This document shows, in pieces, positions 1-14,500 of a DNA stretch of 64,000 nucleotides (its first letter is position 1; every line of letters starts with the position of its first letter). A program made the translations under genes and the position numbers. Source of the DNA: Apus apus (Eukaryota > Chordata > Aves > Apodiformes > Apodidae); NCBI RefSeq assembly GCF_020740795.1, contig NC_067290.1:16536001-16600000 (forward strand), in the 5' to 3' direction. Under the pieces are notes generated by a model. That model saw only the letters and a program-made list of their open reading frames with translations, ran no database searches and was not told the origin of the DNA.

Positions 1-2788
1 CCTTTATACCTACCAAGAAGGTCACTTTATGAATCTGTAAGCTAGCAAAAAAATAGTTGTGGAATAGTGTCAGCTTATTAATCATGTACATATGGCTCTT
101 CCCAGAAAAGAAGCTTTCACCTACAAGCAAACTGATGTCTATGTTTCTCTGCTCCAGCCAAGCTCAGCCCCTCACACTTGCCAGATCATTGCAAGTTCTG
201 AAAAAAAGTTAGTCATGATATGTGAAAGAGGTTGATGATTTTCCTGCCTGATAAAAGTCAGTGAAGAATAAAAATGCCCTGTTATAAACAGGAGTAAACA
301 ATACTTTTTTCCAAAAATAAAGCCAGGATTGAAAATAGATGTTAAAAAAGCAAATCTTCAAAGTACTTCCTGGAACAATAAATAGTTTCTTCAAGCCTTT
401 CAGAAGCTGATCCTTGATCTTGAGTATTCTTACATGCAGTCATCTCACCACCTCCCTGCTACCTGCCAACTGTATCGTGTTGGCCAACATCAAGTATGTC
501 ACACAGAAGGGTCATGAAACAACACAAACAGCTCTGCTGACACCCAATGTCCTCATGGATAACACCATCCTTACCTTCCTGAATCACTCTGGAGCCTTTG
601 ATACAAAGGCTGAAGAAACTGTCAATAACAAGAAGTACCAGAAGTAGACAGCTCATCCTCAACATTGTTGCTATCACCAGTGTCCAGCAAACCTGAGTGA
701 AGACAGGTCTGATCTCTCTTCCTTGAACAGCCCATAAGCATTCCATATAATCCTTCCTTCTCTTCTCTAATTATGCAAGATGATTGGAAGAGAGCGAGAG
801 GGAGAGGTGCTGTAGGCCTGGTCACCAGCAGTCTTCAAATGACAGTCAGTGTCCTCATTCTCCACGGATTCAACCATTGACACTAACAGCATGCCAGAAC
901 ACCTCCAGGAAAACAGCTCTTGGAGAGAAGCAGATGGCTTGAACAGAATCCAAGCAAGGCTGAAGTGAACGAATCCAAGCACAGCCAAAATGCAGGATGA
1001 GAAGAAAGATTTCTTTAAACAGCTCATGGAAACATGGTCTCCCCCTCTGTGGGAAAGCACCCTGCCCACACTTGTCAAAGTTGTGCCTTGGGTCTGACAC
1101 CTTGCAAAGTCTGGCTGCTTAGGTGGCAACAGTAATCCATGAATTTGTCACCTCTGGGCTGGATTATAATAACTCAACATGTTTTGAAGCTCAGTGTGGG
1201 AACTGTGCACCAGCTCCAGCTGGTTGGGAACAGGGAACAACTGCTTTTCCTGTGGCTTTTGTTGCCAAGGGCATATCTTGTTTGTGCTCAAGTCTTTCCC
1301 GTAGCTCCCAGTCAGCATCTGATGCCAACCTAGGGCCACCATCCTGATTTTCAAAGCAATTAGTGTCTCAAGACCCAGCCACATCAAAGCCTGAATTTCC
1401 ATCCATGAACCCCCACGGCAACTGTGCTCCTTTGAGAGGTCTTAGAGCTCAGAACAAAGTATCTTGGAGAGCTGTAAAGAAAACAGGCCCTTTTTATCAA
1501 TAGCTATGGAATATTTTTCTAGTGGAGATCAGGCAAAGCCAGATGCTGGTGCACTTCAGGCAGCATTTCTGTAAGGTAGATTTACTTCGTACCTTGAATG
1601 CATCCCTCAGATAACTGTTTCATTCCACTTAATGCTGCCACTGATTTTTCCCAGAATGTACAGATGCTGCAGCAGCTTCATATCCTCAAAGAAAGTACAT
1701 AAAGGCAAGACCAGGAAGACTGTGCAGAACACAACTTAGTTTGTGCTTCAATCCATCCTTGACAATTTTTTTTATGACACACTATGCAAGAGAGGAAGTT
1801 AAAAACTATTTGGTAAACACCTACCTTTGCACATCTGGAGGTTCTGCAGCTCCCTCATGTGAATCCTTTTGTTCATTCCTCTTATGAAGTAGATTTGGGA
1901 AGCTTGTTATTTAGTACTCCTCCATCTCAGCCCAGGCTGATGTTTATCATACCTAGTAAATCAGCATGCAGAAAGATTGATTTGTCTCCAGAATTGACTA
2001 GGGGAAGTACTAGGTTTATTGGCATTGAAAGAAGCTTGGTTTTCCAGCTCCCAATATTTTTAAGAGTTACAAAGGGACAGTCTTTTGCGGGCAGGTGTGA
2101 TCTTACACATGGTACATATGTTAAGCCAACATCCAAATGCAGTTTCTTCAGGAACAGCATTGTTTTCACAAGGCTGCCTTCACTAGCCTCAACCATGTTC
2201 CTCCTGTTTTGTTCCCCTTCCCAGAGCATCCCCCTCCTGCTGAACTTTCTCAGCATCAAGCTTTGCCAGCAGTAGGTGTGATTACCTTGCTGTTCCCACC
2301 AACATCCACGGGGCAGCAGCTGTTAAAAACCACACTTGGAGTAGCACAGGCAACCCTTCCCATTCATCATATCCTGCCGTTATGCAGACAAGATTAAAGA
2401 CCTTTCAGTAATTAAAGATGGAAAGAGGGCACTGAAAGATCCACGGTAGCTGGGGAAGGTGAGTTATCCGAGGGACACATCTATGAGTCTCATGTCTCTT
2501 CTGACCCCTCATTCTGAAGGCTACTGTTTGTAAATCAAGATTAATGAGAACAACAGCACTTAAGTGCACCTGATCATAAATCTGAGAGAGTTAGTACACT
2601 CTCTGACAAGATGAATATATTTTATATCTGACACTGTCTGTGTAATACTCTGTGTTCAATTTATTACCATCTCAGACCTGAAAGTGGAGCATGGATTTAC
2701 CTGCAATACTACTTTCACTTTTTGCAGAGCATTTCATTTACAACCCTGCATCCCTTTTTATCCCACTTGAGGTTATTTTTTTTAATGG

Positions 2789-2822
2789 AAAAAAAAAAAA
2801 AAACCAACCAAAAACCAAAACC
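2789..2822. repeat. Poly(A) followed by A/C-rich low-complexity tract
   Basis: About fifteen A residues are followed by repeated AACC and AAAACC units. Similar A-then-AACC tracts occur at least six more times in the window. It may be a degraded retroelement tail or simple-sequence expansion. Confidence 0.7.
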
Positions 2823-5800
2823 ACTTTAAACAGCATTCCAGTATGATTAAACATTAAAAAAACCATACTGGCAAAAAGTCACCAAAGAGTGTTGTTGGTT
2901 AAATCATTAGGGACAACAGGCTGGGAATTTTTTAAGGAAACGTATCAGAAAATGCCATTTTACCTAAATCAAAGCATTTTGTAGAGAAAGGATGGTTCAA
3001 AAATAAGTAAATTAGTAGGGGAAAAAATAATCTAAACTACTATTTTATATACATTTTTACTTGAAACAGATTGTATTTAATATAGAACTGCTTTTTCCTT
3101 TGAAATGTATAATGATCAGCAAATACTTCTTTTGTAAGCTTCTTCTGGAGCCATTCCTGTCTCACTCCTGTGGCCCCTGTGAGCCACCCCAGGCACGATG
3201 GGGAAAGGAAGGAATGGTGGCTCATCTTCTGTAGCCTGTCCATCTGTCCAGGACTGTACTTTCATGATCATGTGTGCCAGACATGTACCTCCTGTCCCCT
3301 CCTGAATTAAAACCAAAGCTAGAGGGTAGTCAGCAGAGGCCCCCAGTTTTATTTCTCTGGAGAGCAACTCATGGACATGGATCATCCATCCTTCAAAATG
3401 CTCCTCTAATAAATGTTGTAATTCCAGTGGCTTCCAGGCTGACATATGACATGAGAAGCACATCCATTATGAAAGGAAATTTGACCACTCATGTCTCCCC
3501 CAAGTTTCACCATGCTTACATGCTCTGATTCTCCTCTGCAAACACAGCCAGGCTTTCACCAGTCCCAGCCTCTGCCACCGCATTTGCTAAAGTCAGTATC
3601 CTACCAAAAGTTTGCTTCTCATTATATTTCTCCCTTTTCAGTGCCACTGTCACCTCCTCCCACCACACCATATGTTCCTCATCTCTTCCCTGCTGAGCAG
3701 TCTCTGGTCTCTGAAATCTGACAGCTGAAATGACCTCCCCCTCCTTGGCCCCCAACTCTGTCTCATCAGAAGTCAGTGACTGCAGTTGATGTGCTCTGCT
3801 CTCCTCCAGAACCAGACCCACACCTGTGAAGAAGAATAAAATCAGTTCCTCATTTCCAGCCTTGATGTACTCCATCTCCCAGTGCTGTGGGCTTTTTGGG
3901 ACAGAGAGGTGTCCTCTTATTTCTCTAGGGAGCACCTGTGCAGTGCCTCACATCTGATTGAGGTTTGCTGGGTGCTGAACCTGCTTCCCTATATTACTGC
4001 TGACTAGCCAATTCTAAAGCCTTTTTGCCACCAGCACCACCAAAAATCTTGTACTATAGCATGAACTCTCAAAGAGATTCTACAAGACACAAGGTCAGAA
4101 TCTTGTCCATAAACAAAACAAAACCACGAACCCTGTTCGTGCTCCAGCTCTGCAGCCAGGACTAATATAAAGCAAAGTCAAGTTTTCTAATCTTCCCCAG
4201 CATAAAACACACAGCAATCAGAGGCTTATTAGCACATAATGATTTGCTTTCTACCCACTGGCTATTTGCAAAGATCATCTACTCTCCCTGTCTCAAGTAC
4301 TGTCAGGGTTTCTCCATAAATCTACTCCATTTATCATTAGGGGGATTTACACTGTAAACAGGACAGCTGCCTTACTAAGTCTAATTATACCCTGAGAAGA
4401 CAGAGCACCGTGTGCCCACACATTGCACTGGAATTAGAAGTCCAGGTAGAACAGAAGAGAGGTTTTTAATTAAACAATGTCAGTTACCTCTCACAGAAAG
4501 CCTACGATTTAATTTAAGCACACACACAGGAAGAACAGTAGGTCAAGCACCTTCCCCATCTTGTGAACTTCAGGCCTAGTGATTGCCAAACATGACACAA
4601 TCATTTCTGCCCACCTGCCTCACATTTCTGTTTAGAAGTACTTCATCTTTTTTTTTGGCTTTCTTTCATTTAATTAGGAGTAAGCAAAAGGTTGTAGTGA
4701 CTTCATAGCATGTCAGATTTAATCTGCATAAGACCCCACTGCATGTTGGGGGGGTGTGTGGCAGGAGTTTTTAATAAAGGATTACAGAATGCACCTGCTG
4801 TGGTTGAAATATTGTGAGCTTCTTCTAAGCTCTGGGAGGCTGCATGAGGTCAGGTTTGACTTCAACATTTATTACCTATCAACCTTTGGCGCTGGGATGG
4901 AGTCTGAAGCCCAGAGATGATGCCAGCTGATTTAAATTGCCAAAAGAAGTGATCAGGTTGTTTGCACGAAGCCAGATGAGTGTTTATCTTCATGGCTGTT
5001 TCAAAAACAGGCAGAATTCCTTTGCCCCAGACAACATATTTTTTTGTTCCCAGATGTCATCAGATAATGACTTTTATGTCAACAAGTTAATTGCAAAAGC
5101 AAAGCAATGCAAATACATACTGAACTACAGTCACGTGTTTTCTACATTTGCTTCAAATTTAATGTAATGAACACAGTGTTTTGTGAAAGAAGATTGCATA
5201 TGCCATGGAAAATAAATGCTGTTCTTCATGGAACCATCACCCAGCCAAATTATTTGCCTGTTTTCCCCTTTGTTGGCACCACTTGTACTGCTCATTGTTT
5301 ACATCTTTCACAGGAGGTAGGACATGAGTCAGTACCTTTCTCCATCTGCAGGAGTTCAGCCCAAAGCCCATCACCAGCTTACACCTTTGCCATTTGGTGT
5401 AGTCATGGGGTGGACACCCTCAGTCCAACCAGTTGAAGCAGCTCCCCATTGCATAGGCAGGTCCAGGATTACTGGGACAGATGGAGACAGCACTTGCGTT
5501 GCTCTCCTAGGAGTTTGAGAGGTCTCTTGCTCACACTTCTGTTTCATTTTCTGGTTTTGAGGTAATTTTAACTAGGAAAAGCTCACCGTAGACAGTTACT
5601 GGCATGTGCAGCTTAGCACCCTGGTTCAGCAGCTCTTACAAACACCAAACAGCAGCCAGCAAGAGAGCAGTTACACAGACCACTTCACCTGAGTAATTTG
5701 CAGCAGAAGGGCTGCAGAGCTGGACCTTGCATCAGTCCAAGTATGTCTAGGAAACAACCACCTTTGGAGTGTTAGATGTCTCCTTCTGAATAAATCACTT

Positions 5801-8537
5801 GTCAGTTCATTGCTCACAGCTGTGCATCCAAGCCATTTCCATTTCACAACAGAAAAGAAAGACATCCTGAAAATACACAGAGCAGTGACAAGTGTTAATA
5901 GGGCTGCTATCCTGCTTTAAAGGAATTCTATTAACACATTATATTGCAGCTGAGGGTAATTATTTCCAAGGGAAATGGTTTTTGTGACCATGACCCATGG
6001 TAGGCTCTCAAAATGGTGATTAAATTCTCATGTGACTAATATACATAAGACATTAAGCGAAGTTTGAGGATTTATTAAGATTTGCAGACACATCTGCAGG
6101 GCCACAGCAGACAGTCTCCTTGGGCTGCTGGAGCAATAAAAAAGACAAAGTAAGAAAAGTTCATGTTTGCCTATAAAGCTAAATAAATGAATTTCAGATT
6201 TCCAGTAATGTGTGTTAAAATAAAACTTCTGCAAATTTAACATTCTATTTAGCACAGAAATGAAAATTAAAGGGTTGCTGGTAATAATATGTAATAAAAT
6301 ATTACATTTTGCCTTCAGTTAACACAAATTCAATCTACCACTGAATATCAAGGTAATTTAGAAAGATGGGGGCGTGGGATAAAAGAAACAAGGAGCATTT
6401 AGATTCTCTGCTTCTCATCTGGCATTGTCTGTCTCTTCCTTACTGCAACCTGATGGCAACACAACACTTTGCATTCAGTGCTTCCCTGCCACACAAATAT
6501 GGGATACTCCATGTTCCTTTGCAGCAAATTGGCTAGGCCAGTGCTGGAGGCTGATTAAAGCCAGAAACTGATCACAGTAATTGGAAAATCTGTCCCTCCT
6601 GACACTAGGCTTTCTTCAGCACATATTTACCACTGATCCAAATCCATCCCATCAGGAACTATAAGGGAAACAGCAAAAGTGAGAATGCAAGTTTTGCCAT
6701 GCCACACATACTGCAGCATTGAAATGTAAAACCCTTTCCAACTGCATAAAAATAAATCCTTTTCTGGATTTCCACGGTGCCTTGATGTGACCTTACAGCC
6801 ACAGGTAAAGGAGAGCAGTGTCAGCAGGCAAACAGCTTCCCATGGGCTCTGAGGATGGGTACCTTGGGTCAGATGGCATCTGGTTGCAGCTGTGGAGCAG
6901 CTGGCAAGCCTTAAGCCTGTCCTTCCAGGGAAACCATGTTGCAGCACCTGTCTGTGAGATCCAAATGCTGTTATGAAGAGCTTCCCCCACTGCACAATAC
7001 TGTTAATGTTCTTGAAGAACAACATGCTCTTTGAAAGGAAAAATGGCCCTCATAAAATTCTGTCCATGCAACAGCAGTGCAGGAGGCTTTAATGAGTATC
7101 TCTCTATTGCCTTTTGAATGTGTGTTTATATAAAGTTTGGATATAAGAAGGGGAAGGGAGAGAAGAACAGAAATGAGGAAAATCTAGATCTATGTTGTGG
7201 GTGGAATGAGTATAGATGTAGCTTTTACCACCCAGCCAAGTTTTCCACTGCAAATCCTGTAATGCCTCACAGTAGCTGCACACAGTCAATATTTGACAGA
7301 CAAGTTGGCAAAGCTTCTTACATCTTACATCACCTACTCATGACACAGCAGACAGAGCTGTAGGCCCACAGGCTGCAGGAATCTACACCAGGCAACACTA
7401 CAGTCTGGCTTCTCCCTTGGACCTCTGCCTCAGGGACAGAATGGGAACAGTCTAGACTTCTTAGCCCTTGCTGTCACAAGCAATAAAGCAGAGAAAGATG
7501 CAGTTGTTTTCAGATATTGATTGAAAACCTTTGGCCCCATCATTCATACAGAAATTCTATTGATAAACATACACACTAGGATATCCACTGCATTTCAAAG
7601 ACCATTTGCCTTCACTCAACCATCTTGTCACTCTCCGCAACAGCCTGCAACTGGGTCTCAAATGCAACCTCCACTGCAGGACTGATGAACAGCAGAACTG
7701 CATCCAGCATTGCTCTCCAGCAGGTGACCCTCTCTCTAGTCCTCTGCTTCTCCACTCCCTGCAATCAACTGAGAGCTGATACCCATGATGCAGATCAGGA
7801 CATTTATGGATTCAAGAGAGAAAAAAATATAAAGGATTGACTTTGTTATTTTTCAAAGATTTATTTTTTTCCTAGGTTTGAGAATATAATGAATCATACC
7901 CCACAAAGTACTGTGTTGTGCTAGAAAACATTAAGAAAGAGTTTAGTTTATCATTTCATAGGTTTCTTATTCACTTATATAGCTACTTATGAAGAAGGGA
8001 GAACAACTTTAGCAAGCTCAATAATGTCATTCCTTCATTAAAAAACTCCCTGGAATTTCCAAAGCAATCCTTGAACGGAGACTCTCATCAGACAAAAAAA
8101 ATATTGGTGGCAAGTACAGAAGATGTTCCTGCCTCAGTTTCAGAGTTTGTCTGACAGAACCTAATTCTTCACACCCATGGATCACCAGATCAATGACCCA
8201 GGAATGTAACTCTGCTGAAATATTCTTGACATGGTGAACGTTAATGGCTCATAATAGGCCTACAGAGTCTAACTCATCAATGCACCTGTAGTAATTCAGC
8301 AGACTGTAGCATCTCTAAAATTACCATCAGTCCATTAAACCATAGTTCTACAAATGTACATCTCTTTAAAGGAGGAGCAAAATCTGACTTGATTTGACAG
8401 ATTGAAATAGCCTCATCAGAACTATTAACCAAAATATCTTCAAAGGTGCTTACGGGCATTTTAGATCACGTTGGAAAGTCCACTCCTTGTACCTTTCGTG
8501 ACTGCAGAACTCCAACAGGGTGCTTGAATGCATAAAC

Positions 8538-8561
8538 CAAGATTTCATTCATGAAATCTTG
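8538..8561. repeat. Perfect 11-bp inverted repeat with 2-bp spacer
   Basis: CAAGATTTCAT is followed by TC and then its exact reverse complement ATGAAATCTTG. It could form a cruciform or bind a dimeric factor, but no gene lies nearby and no function is evident. Confidence 0.8.
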
Positions 8562-11500
8562 TCAGCACAGCCCAGCCTCACCACACAGCCCAGCCAGCCT
8601 TCCCGATTCATGACCATCACGGCCTTTTCCCAAAGGAAGGATGTCCCAAAGGGACTGCACTTGTCACAGCATTGCTCAAAACCAGAGCCTTGCTTTGATG
8701 TGGTGCACAGCTGGGTTTGATGTAGCCAAGAGGAAGGACCAACAGCTACACCTTTCCATTTTCACCCAGTTCAAGTCCATCAATTTCTGCAGCTCCTCCT
8801 GTTACCCTTGCTCTTCCAAACACTTTTGCTCTTCTCTCCTCTGCCCTTGCCAGTGTGTGATGCTCTCAGAGGTCGAGCAGAGGGGCAAGGCATGGGAGGC
8901 AGATCCTTGGGAAAGGAGTGACCAGACCCATGAGCAGTCAATGAGCTGAACTCACCTTGGTGTGCTGGTGGCCATGGCAGTTGCACTAAAAAATCTTCTG
9001 TCTCAGCAGTCAGTCACTTGCCCCCTGCTGATTCACAGCATCCTCATCATTGCTTGACAGGAAAGGAATCCAGGATGAAGAATTTTATGAAGGTCTTCAT
9101 GATCTTCATGGATGACAACCTGTTGTGGTGAGGAAGAAAACCTGGTGGGTGAGGAAATGGGGAAAAGGCAAGGGAACAAGGGAGCAAAGACACAACAGTA
9201 ACAATCAGCTCTATACCCAACCTACATTTTGAGGGTGTCTCTGCAATAATATGTACAGATATTTGGACAGAACTTTTCCAAAATGAAAGCTAAAATATTG
9301 ATACATTCATCATGGATAAACATATTGTATTCACAAATGCAGCTCTGTGAGCAGAGTCCTGAAAGATAACAAACAGCTCAAAATTTTTCCTCCTGTATAA
9401 ACTCCCAACACACCAGATCTGTTTTGTTGCTAGGTTTAATTTTCAATCATGGGGGGAAAAAAGCTGTAGCAAAAATAATGCAAATATCTCTGTGCTTCAT
9501 AAAAGAAAGAACTTTTTTTTGACATTATTACCCCTATCTAATTAAAAACTATGCTTGTCACATCTTGGAAAATTAACTGTCTTCACACAGGGCAAGTGCT
9601 ATCATTTGGAGAGGTCACAATGAATTACTTATAAACAAGAAAAAAAATTAATTCATGCTCTAAGTACCAAAGTCTTTACCAACCTAATTAAAGAGCAAAA
9701 AAAGTGACTCTGGGATGTTTCCAACTTCCAGAATAGATCTCTGTGTGTTAGGAAAGAGAGGGAGAGCCCAAAAGTAATAATATAAAAGAGAAGAGACGGG
9801 ATTTTATGCAAATGCATTATGAATATCAATAAACCCCAGTGAATGCATCATTATTGAGGAGAGTGGGGGACTAACCCTGTTGTCATTCAGTGCCAAAACC
9901 CAATGCTCAGTATCCTTTTCTCAGGACATGCTTACAATTTATAAATTATTAACTGGAGTCTTCTGTAAAAAGTTCCTGTTTACAAGGTTACTCTGTAAGT
10001 TAAAATGTTTGTTTCCCCTTAGATCTCTACTGTACAGCATCTGTGGGCAGATTTACATGATGAAGTTGATAGATTTGTGTTTTGACAGTACATCTGTCAT
10101 CTTCGCTTCATGTGTCAAGAGGTCAGGTGTGCACTTGGTGTCATCAGGTGGCTCATTAGTGTCTTGTGGGATATACTGCCTTGTCTGCTCTACTCTAAGT
10201 GACAAAAAATGTTCTTTTTAGCCCTTGCTGCAAGAATTCCTATCCCCTTTGCAATTGTTTGTATTTTCCTGCTATCAGAAGATTAGAACAGTCTCATAGC
10301 ACACGTACAAAGTGTCTGGGGACACAGCACCTCATGGTGATAAAGCTCAACTTCACACCCCCCAGTCAATCTGGGCTGTTAAGGGTGCAGAGTACCCCCA
10401 TGGCCTCTCCTTTGCAGAACCCAAAATACACATCACAACTTGCACAGTCTCTGTCAAATAAATGTGAGTTAACCACTGCCAGCAGCCCCTCAGCTCACTG
10501 ATAACCTCTGCCAGACACCCATGCCCTCTCTGAGGCCAGGGGCTAATCCGTGGGCTATGAAAGCTTCAGTCTAGGGTGGAATGAAGCAGCTTTCCCACTA
10601 CTTCCCAAAGACTGTATAATGGCAGTACCACTTCTGTACTCTTCCTGCAATATTCCTCGTGGATCTCCTAATAGCTCCTGCTGTCTGTGGGCACATCTTC
10701 AAAAGACAGACTAGAGACCCTCACTGTGCATTCCTCTGGACCTGTGTGAAATCACCAACTCCAGGAGTTTCCTGTGAGCCCAAGTGACAATTGAGTTCAG
10801 GCCTGCAAATGAAAGTGCTGTTTTACAAAGCACCTATTTTATTTTGTTGGTACTTAGTGTAATGCATTTTACATTGATTTTACCAGTGTAGTAGATTACT
10901 TTGTGGGCCACTTAATTGAAAGGGTAAGCAAAGAGCTGACAGTTTTGCTTGCAAATCACTTGTACTAGTGAATTTTAAGCAATGGGCACATTTGTCAAAA
11001 AAAAATGTGGTAAAGAAAAAATAATTGTATTTCTGGAAATTGGGAAATCATTCAGGGTGTGAACTTGAGTGGGTCTTTATGCTACTACACAGGAAACAGA
11101 TTCTGTACCTAATTTTTACCATCTTTTAGGCTACTTCTCTATTTTGACAATGTTCCTCATCTCTTTCTCATTGCAGATGCTCCTTTAAGGTGCATGACAA
11201 CTATTTATTGTGGCTCTCAGGTCTCAGGCAGATGAAGGCTACATGTCCACTGTTCTTGAAAAGTCTATTTAATAACCCTGTACAGAAATGATACGGGATA
11301 TCTGGAGGTAGAGGTATCTTACCAGTGTCACCTTGTTACTCTTCTGGCTCCCAGGAGAGATAGCTTGTGGGACTGGATGAACCTTGCCTCTCTCAGATTT
11401 CTTTTCATATTTGAACCAAACTTCTCCTCTACTCAGAAGACTCAGCAGGAGGTTTCCTGACTGGAAGGCATTCCTGTGAAAAAACTCCGTGATTATTCAA

Positions 11501-14500
11501 ATTATTTAAAAATAAAAAGTGAAGAAAGTGCATCCACCCACAACCCTGAATTGCAGAGAACACAAAAAAGGACTCTATAGCCAGGAGCCATGAGTGGGAT
11601 TACCAAAGCTTCACCCAGTGCATACATTAAAGAGCAGAAAGCACCATGGATTCCTACAATTTATACATTTTTGTGCAAACGCCTTTACCAATCTGTGTAA
11701 CTTCATGTCAGCATAGATTGCCACAAAGTGAAACATAACTTCAGTGAGCAGAGAGAACATTTGTGTTCCTATCCCTCTCCTGACAAGTCTCCAGTGGCTA
11801 AACACCAAGATCTAAATGGAATGAGTCAGCTCTGTAAAATTTCACTTACAAAGATAAAACCCTTTTTTACCTTAAATGAAGAAGTCACTGCTAGTGCTGG
11901 ATCATCCAGTGTCTCTAAATAACCACTACCTGGCAGGTACAACAAAGGTTATGGCCAAGGCAGACAACTACAAATGAGAGAGAAAAGATATCTTTAAAAG
12001 TTACTGCCCCCCAGCTGCAACCTTGACAGCAGCTAAAGTTACCTCACTTCATATCTCCAGAGACCATAAGAATGTGTGGTACCTGCATTTCAGCTGAAGA
12101 CCAGCACCTTATTTAGATGCACTGCCTAATCACTTGTGATCTGACCATACCTTCCAGAATGAAAACTAGTGGCTAGTAGAGATGTTTAAGTCTCTGAACT
12201 TCAGTCTCAGAAAGAGGTACAAAGACAGACTACACAATCTTCTTTCTTCACTGGATGGTGTAGGCAAGAAGAGTGAAGCCAGAGCTGACTTTCTACTTTC
12301 CACTCTCCCTCATTTCTGCACCTTTCACAAAGCTTTACATCTCAAAGGACCAGAAAACTGTATTCATTTCCAGTCCCCACCTTGGGCTGGTAGCATGCAC
12401 CAGTGGCATCTCATAGGCTTGAGTCTCTGGGTTCAGTGTAGCCTGTAGCAATTTTTTTGGCAAAATTTAATTGACTATCAAAACTGAATTGATCATTTTG
12501 TACAAATGATACTGATGAGCAAACTTTTTCTCTGTTACCCAAACTGCTCTTCTTTTGAGTGCTCATAATTTCTACTAGTATTAAATGGGAATGGCACAGA
12601 CACACAGAGTAGGGCAGAATGCCCCTTGAATTGTTCTCATAGCAATATTAATTTCTCCTGGTGGGTGACACTGTCCTCATAACAATAATAAAGTTACAGT
12701 ACTTTATATAATGCACAAGTTCTCATCAAGGTTGTTATTCTAACCAATTACCTTTGTGAATTTCCATCCAAATGAGAAAAATATGGTAACTGAGTCATAC
12801 CCATAAGAACAGCTCAGAACTATTATCACAATGCAAGGCTTGGGGAAAAGCAGTCCCTTAAATGATATTACTACAGTTTAGAGGCACTTATTTATCCTAA
12901 ATAGTTAAAAGTTTGTTACAGGATCATATGTATTTCTATAGATACAGAAGCATCTGTTATGACAGAAGTCTTAAGTGTTCTCTTACCTCAGCATCTGCTA
13001 AGTCTGCAAGCAAACTGTTAGTCTTCAAAGACATTGTCTATTGTAGTAGGTCTGCTGTGAACTAACCCTTCAGAAAATTTACAGCAAATGTAAAATTTTT
13101 ATTCACTCTCCTTAGGTACAAATTCTAACACAAATCATTGAAGACAACAGACTTAGAGGTATATGGAAAATCAAATAAAATCCATCACGGATTTAACAGA
13201 GTTGTAGGATGCAAGAGAAACCTTAAAGAGATTTCTATTAAGTTAATTTATTTTCTAGATAAAGATAACTCTATTAATCGAGTTTAGATATCAAAGCATT
13301 TATTTTTATACCACAGATATTTCTTTATCTAATGGAAGACGATAAGGAAGGTGGTAAGGAACTGGCTAAAGAGTGAACAATGGCACTTTCTGTTCAAAAC
13401 AAGATAGGATGGAGTTCCTCACCAGTCAGTCCTGATAGTGCTCAACCATGGCCTTGCAAAGAAAACCTTGGCACAGGGAACAGGCAGCACCTTGTGACCT
13501 CAGCAGGGAGAGCAACTGGGTGACATTCAGCTGCACAAACTTCAAGGCCGCTCTCCAAGGTAGAATCAGTAAGAACATATGCTGGCAGCAAGGAGGCATG
13601 AGTTGCAAAAAGCAAGCCTCGAATATTACTCAAACACTTGCTGACTGTGAATTCCTAGTGTGATGCAGCTTTGAAAAAGCCAAAAGCAACATAGGCTGGA
13701 GACAGTGAAGTACTTGCAGCAGGGATAGGGAAGTGCTAATGACACTCTGGAAAACTGGCAAAGGCAGATGTCAAATAAAGTGCATGATTCTGGCAATCTT
13801 TGTTCAACAAAAGATTCACCTAAATTGTGAGGGATGCACAGAGGGCTACAAAGATAGGCAGAGAAAAAAGGGAGATTAAGAGGCTGTAGATATTTTATGC
13901 TTATTGAAATGTCCCCTGGGTGAAGGAAAATGCATCAGGGTCATCCTAATGAAGGGAGAAAAGGACACAGTTAAGTTAAAGGCATATTCACAACATGACT
14001 CGGTTCAGCTTGGATATTAGAATAATGTCTCATCAGAGGAGTGAGTGTTTGCAGTAATCCTTGTTAGAAATGGTATGGTAAAGCTTTGCCACTTTAAGAC
14101 CAAGAGGATTACATTCTGAACCAGACTGCAGGAGAGAGTCCCTGCCCAGACAGAGCCTGGACATGATGACCCACAGGTTTTAGCCTCATAAAGGCATAAC
14201 AGTGGGATGCAAATTGAGGTTTCTGAGAGATTGCAGGTATGCTGCTGAAAAAAACTGCTCTTCTAGAACAAGCAGATAAACAAAAACTAAGACATTTACA
14301 TAGAGAACACACCAAGAATCTGGGACTCTGTTCTACTAACAGAGCTGCTGGCAAAGACTTGAATTTTGCTTTCACTCAGCAGAAGGGCAACACTGGTGTC
14401 AGATGCCAGACAACAGCATTAGAAGAAGCAGCAATCCTCTGAAAAACAGACAGGCATATATTACAGCATTTGTGCAATGAGCCAGGAAAAGCTTTAAATC

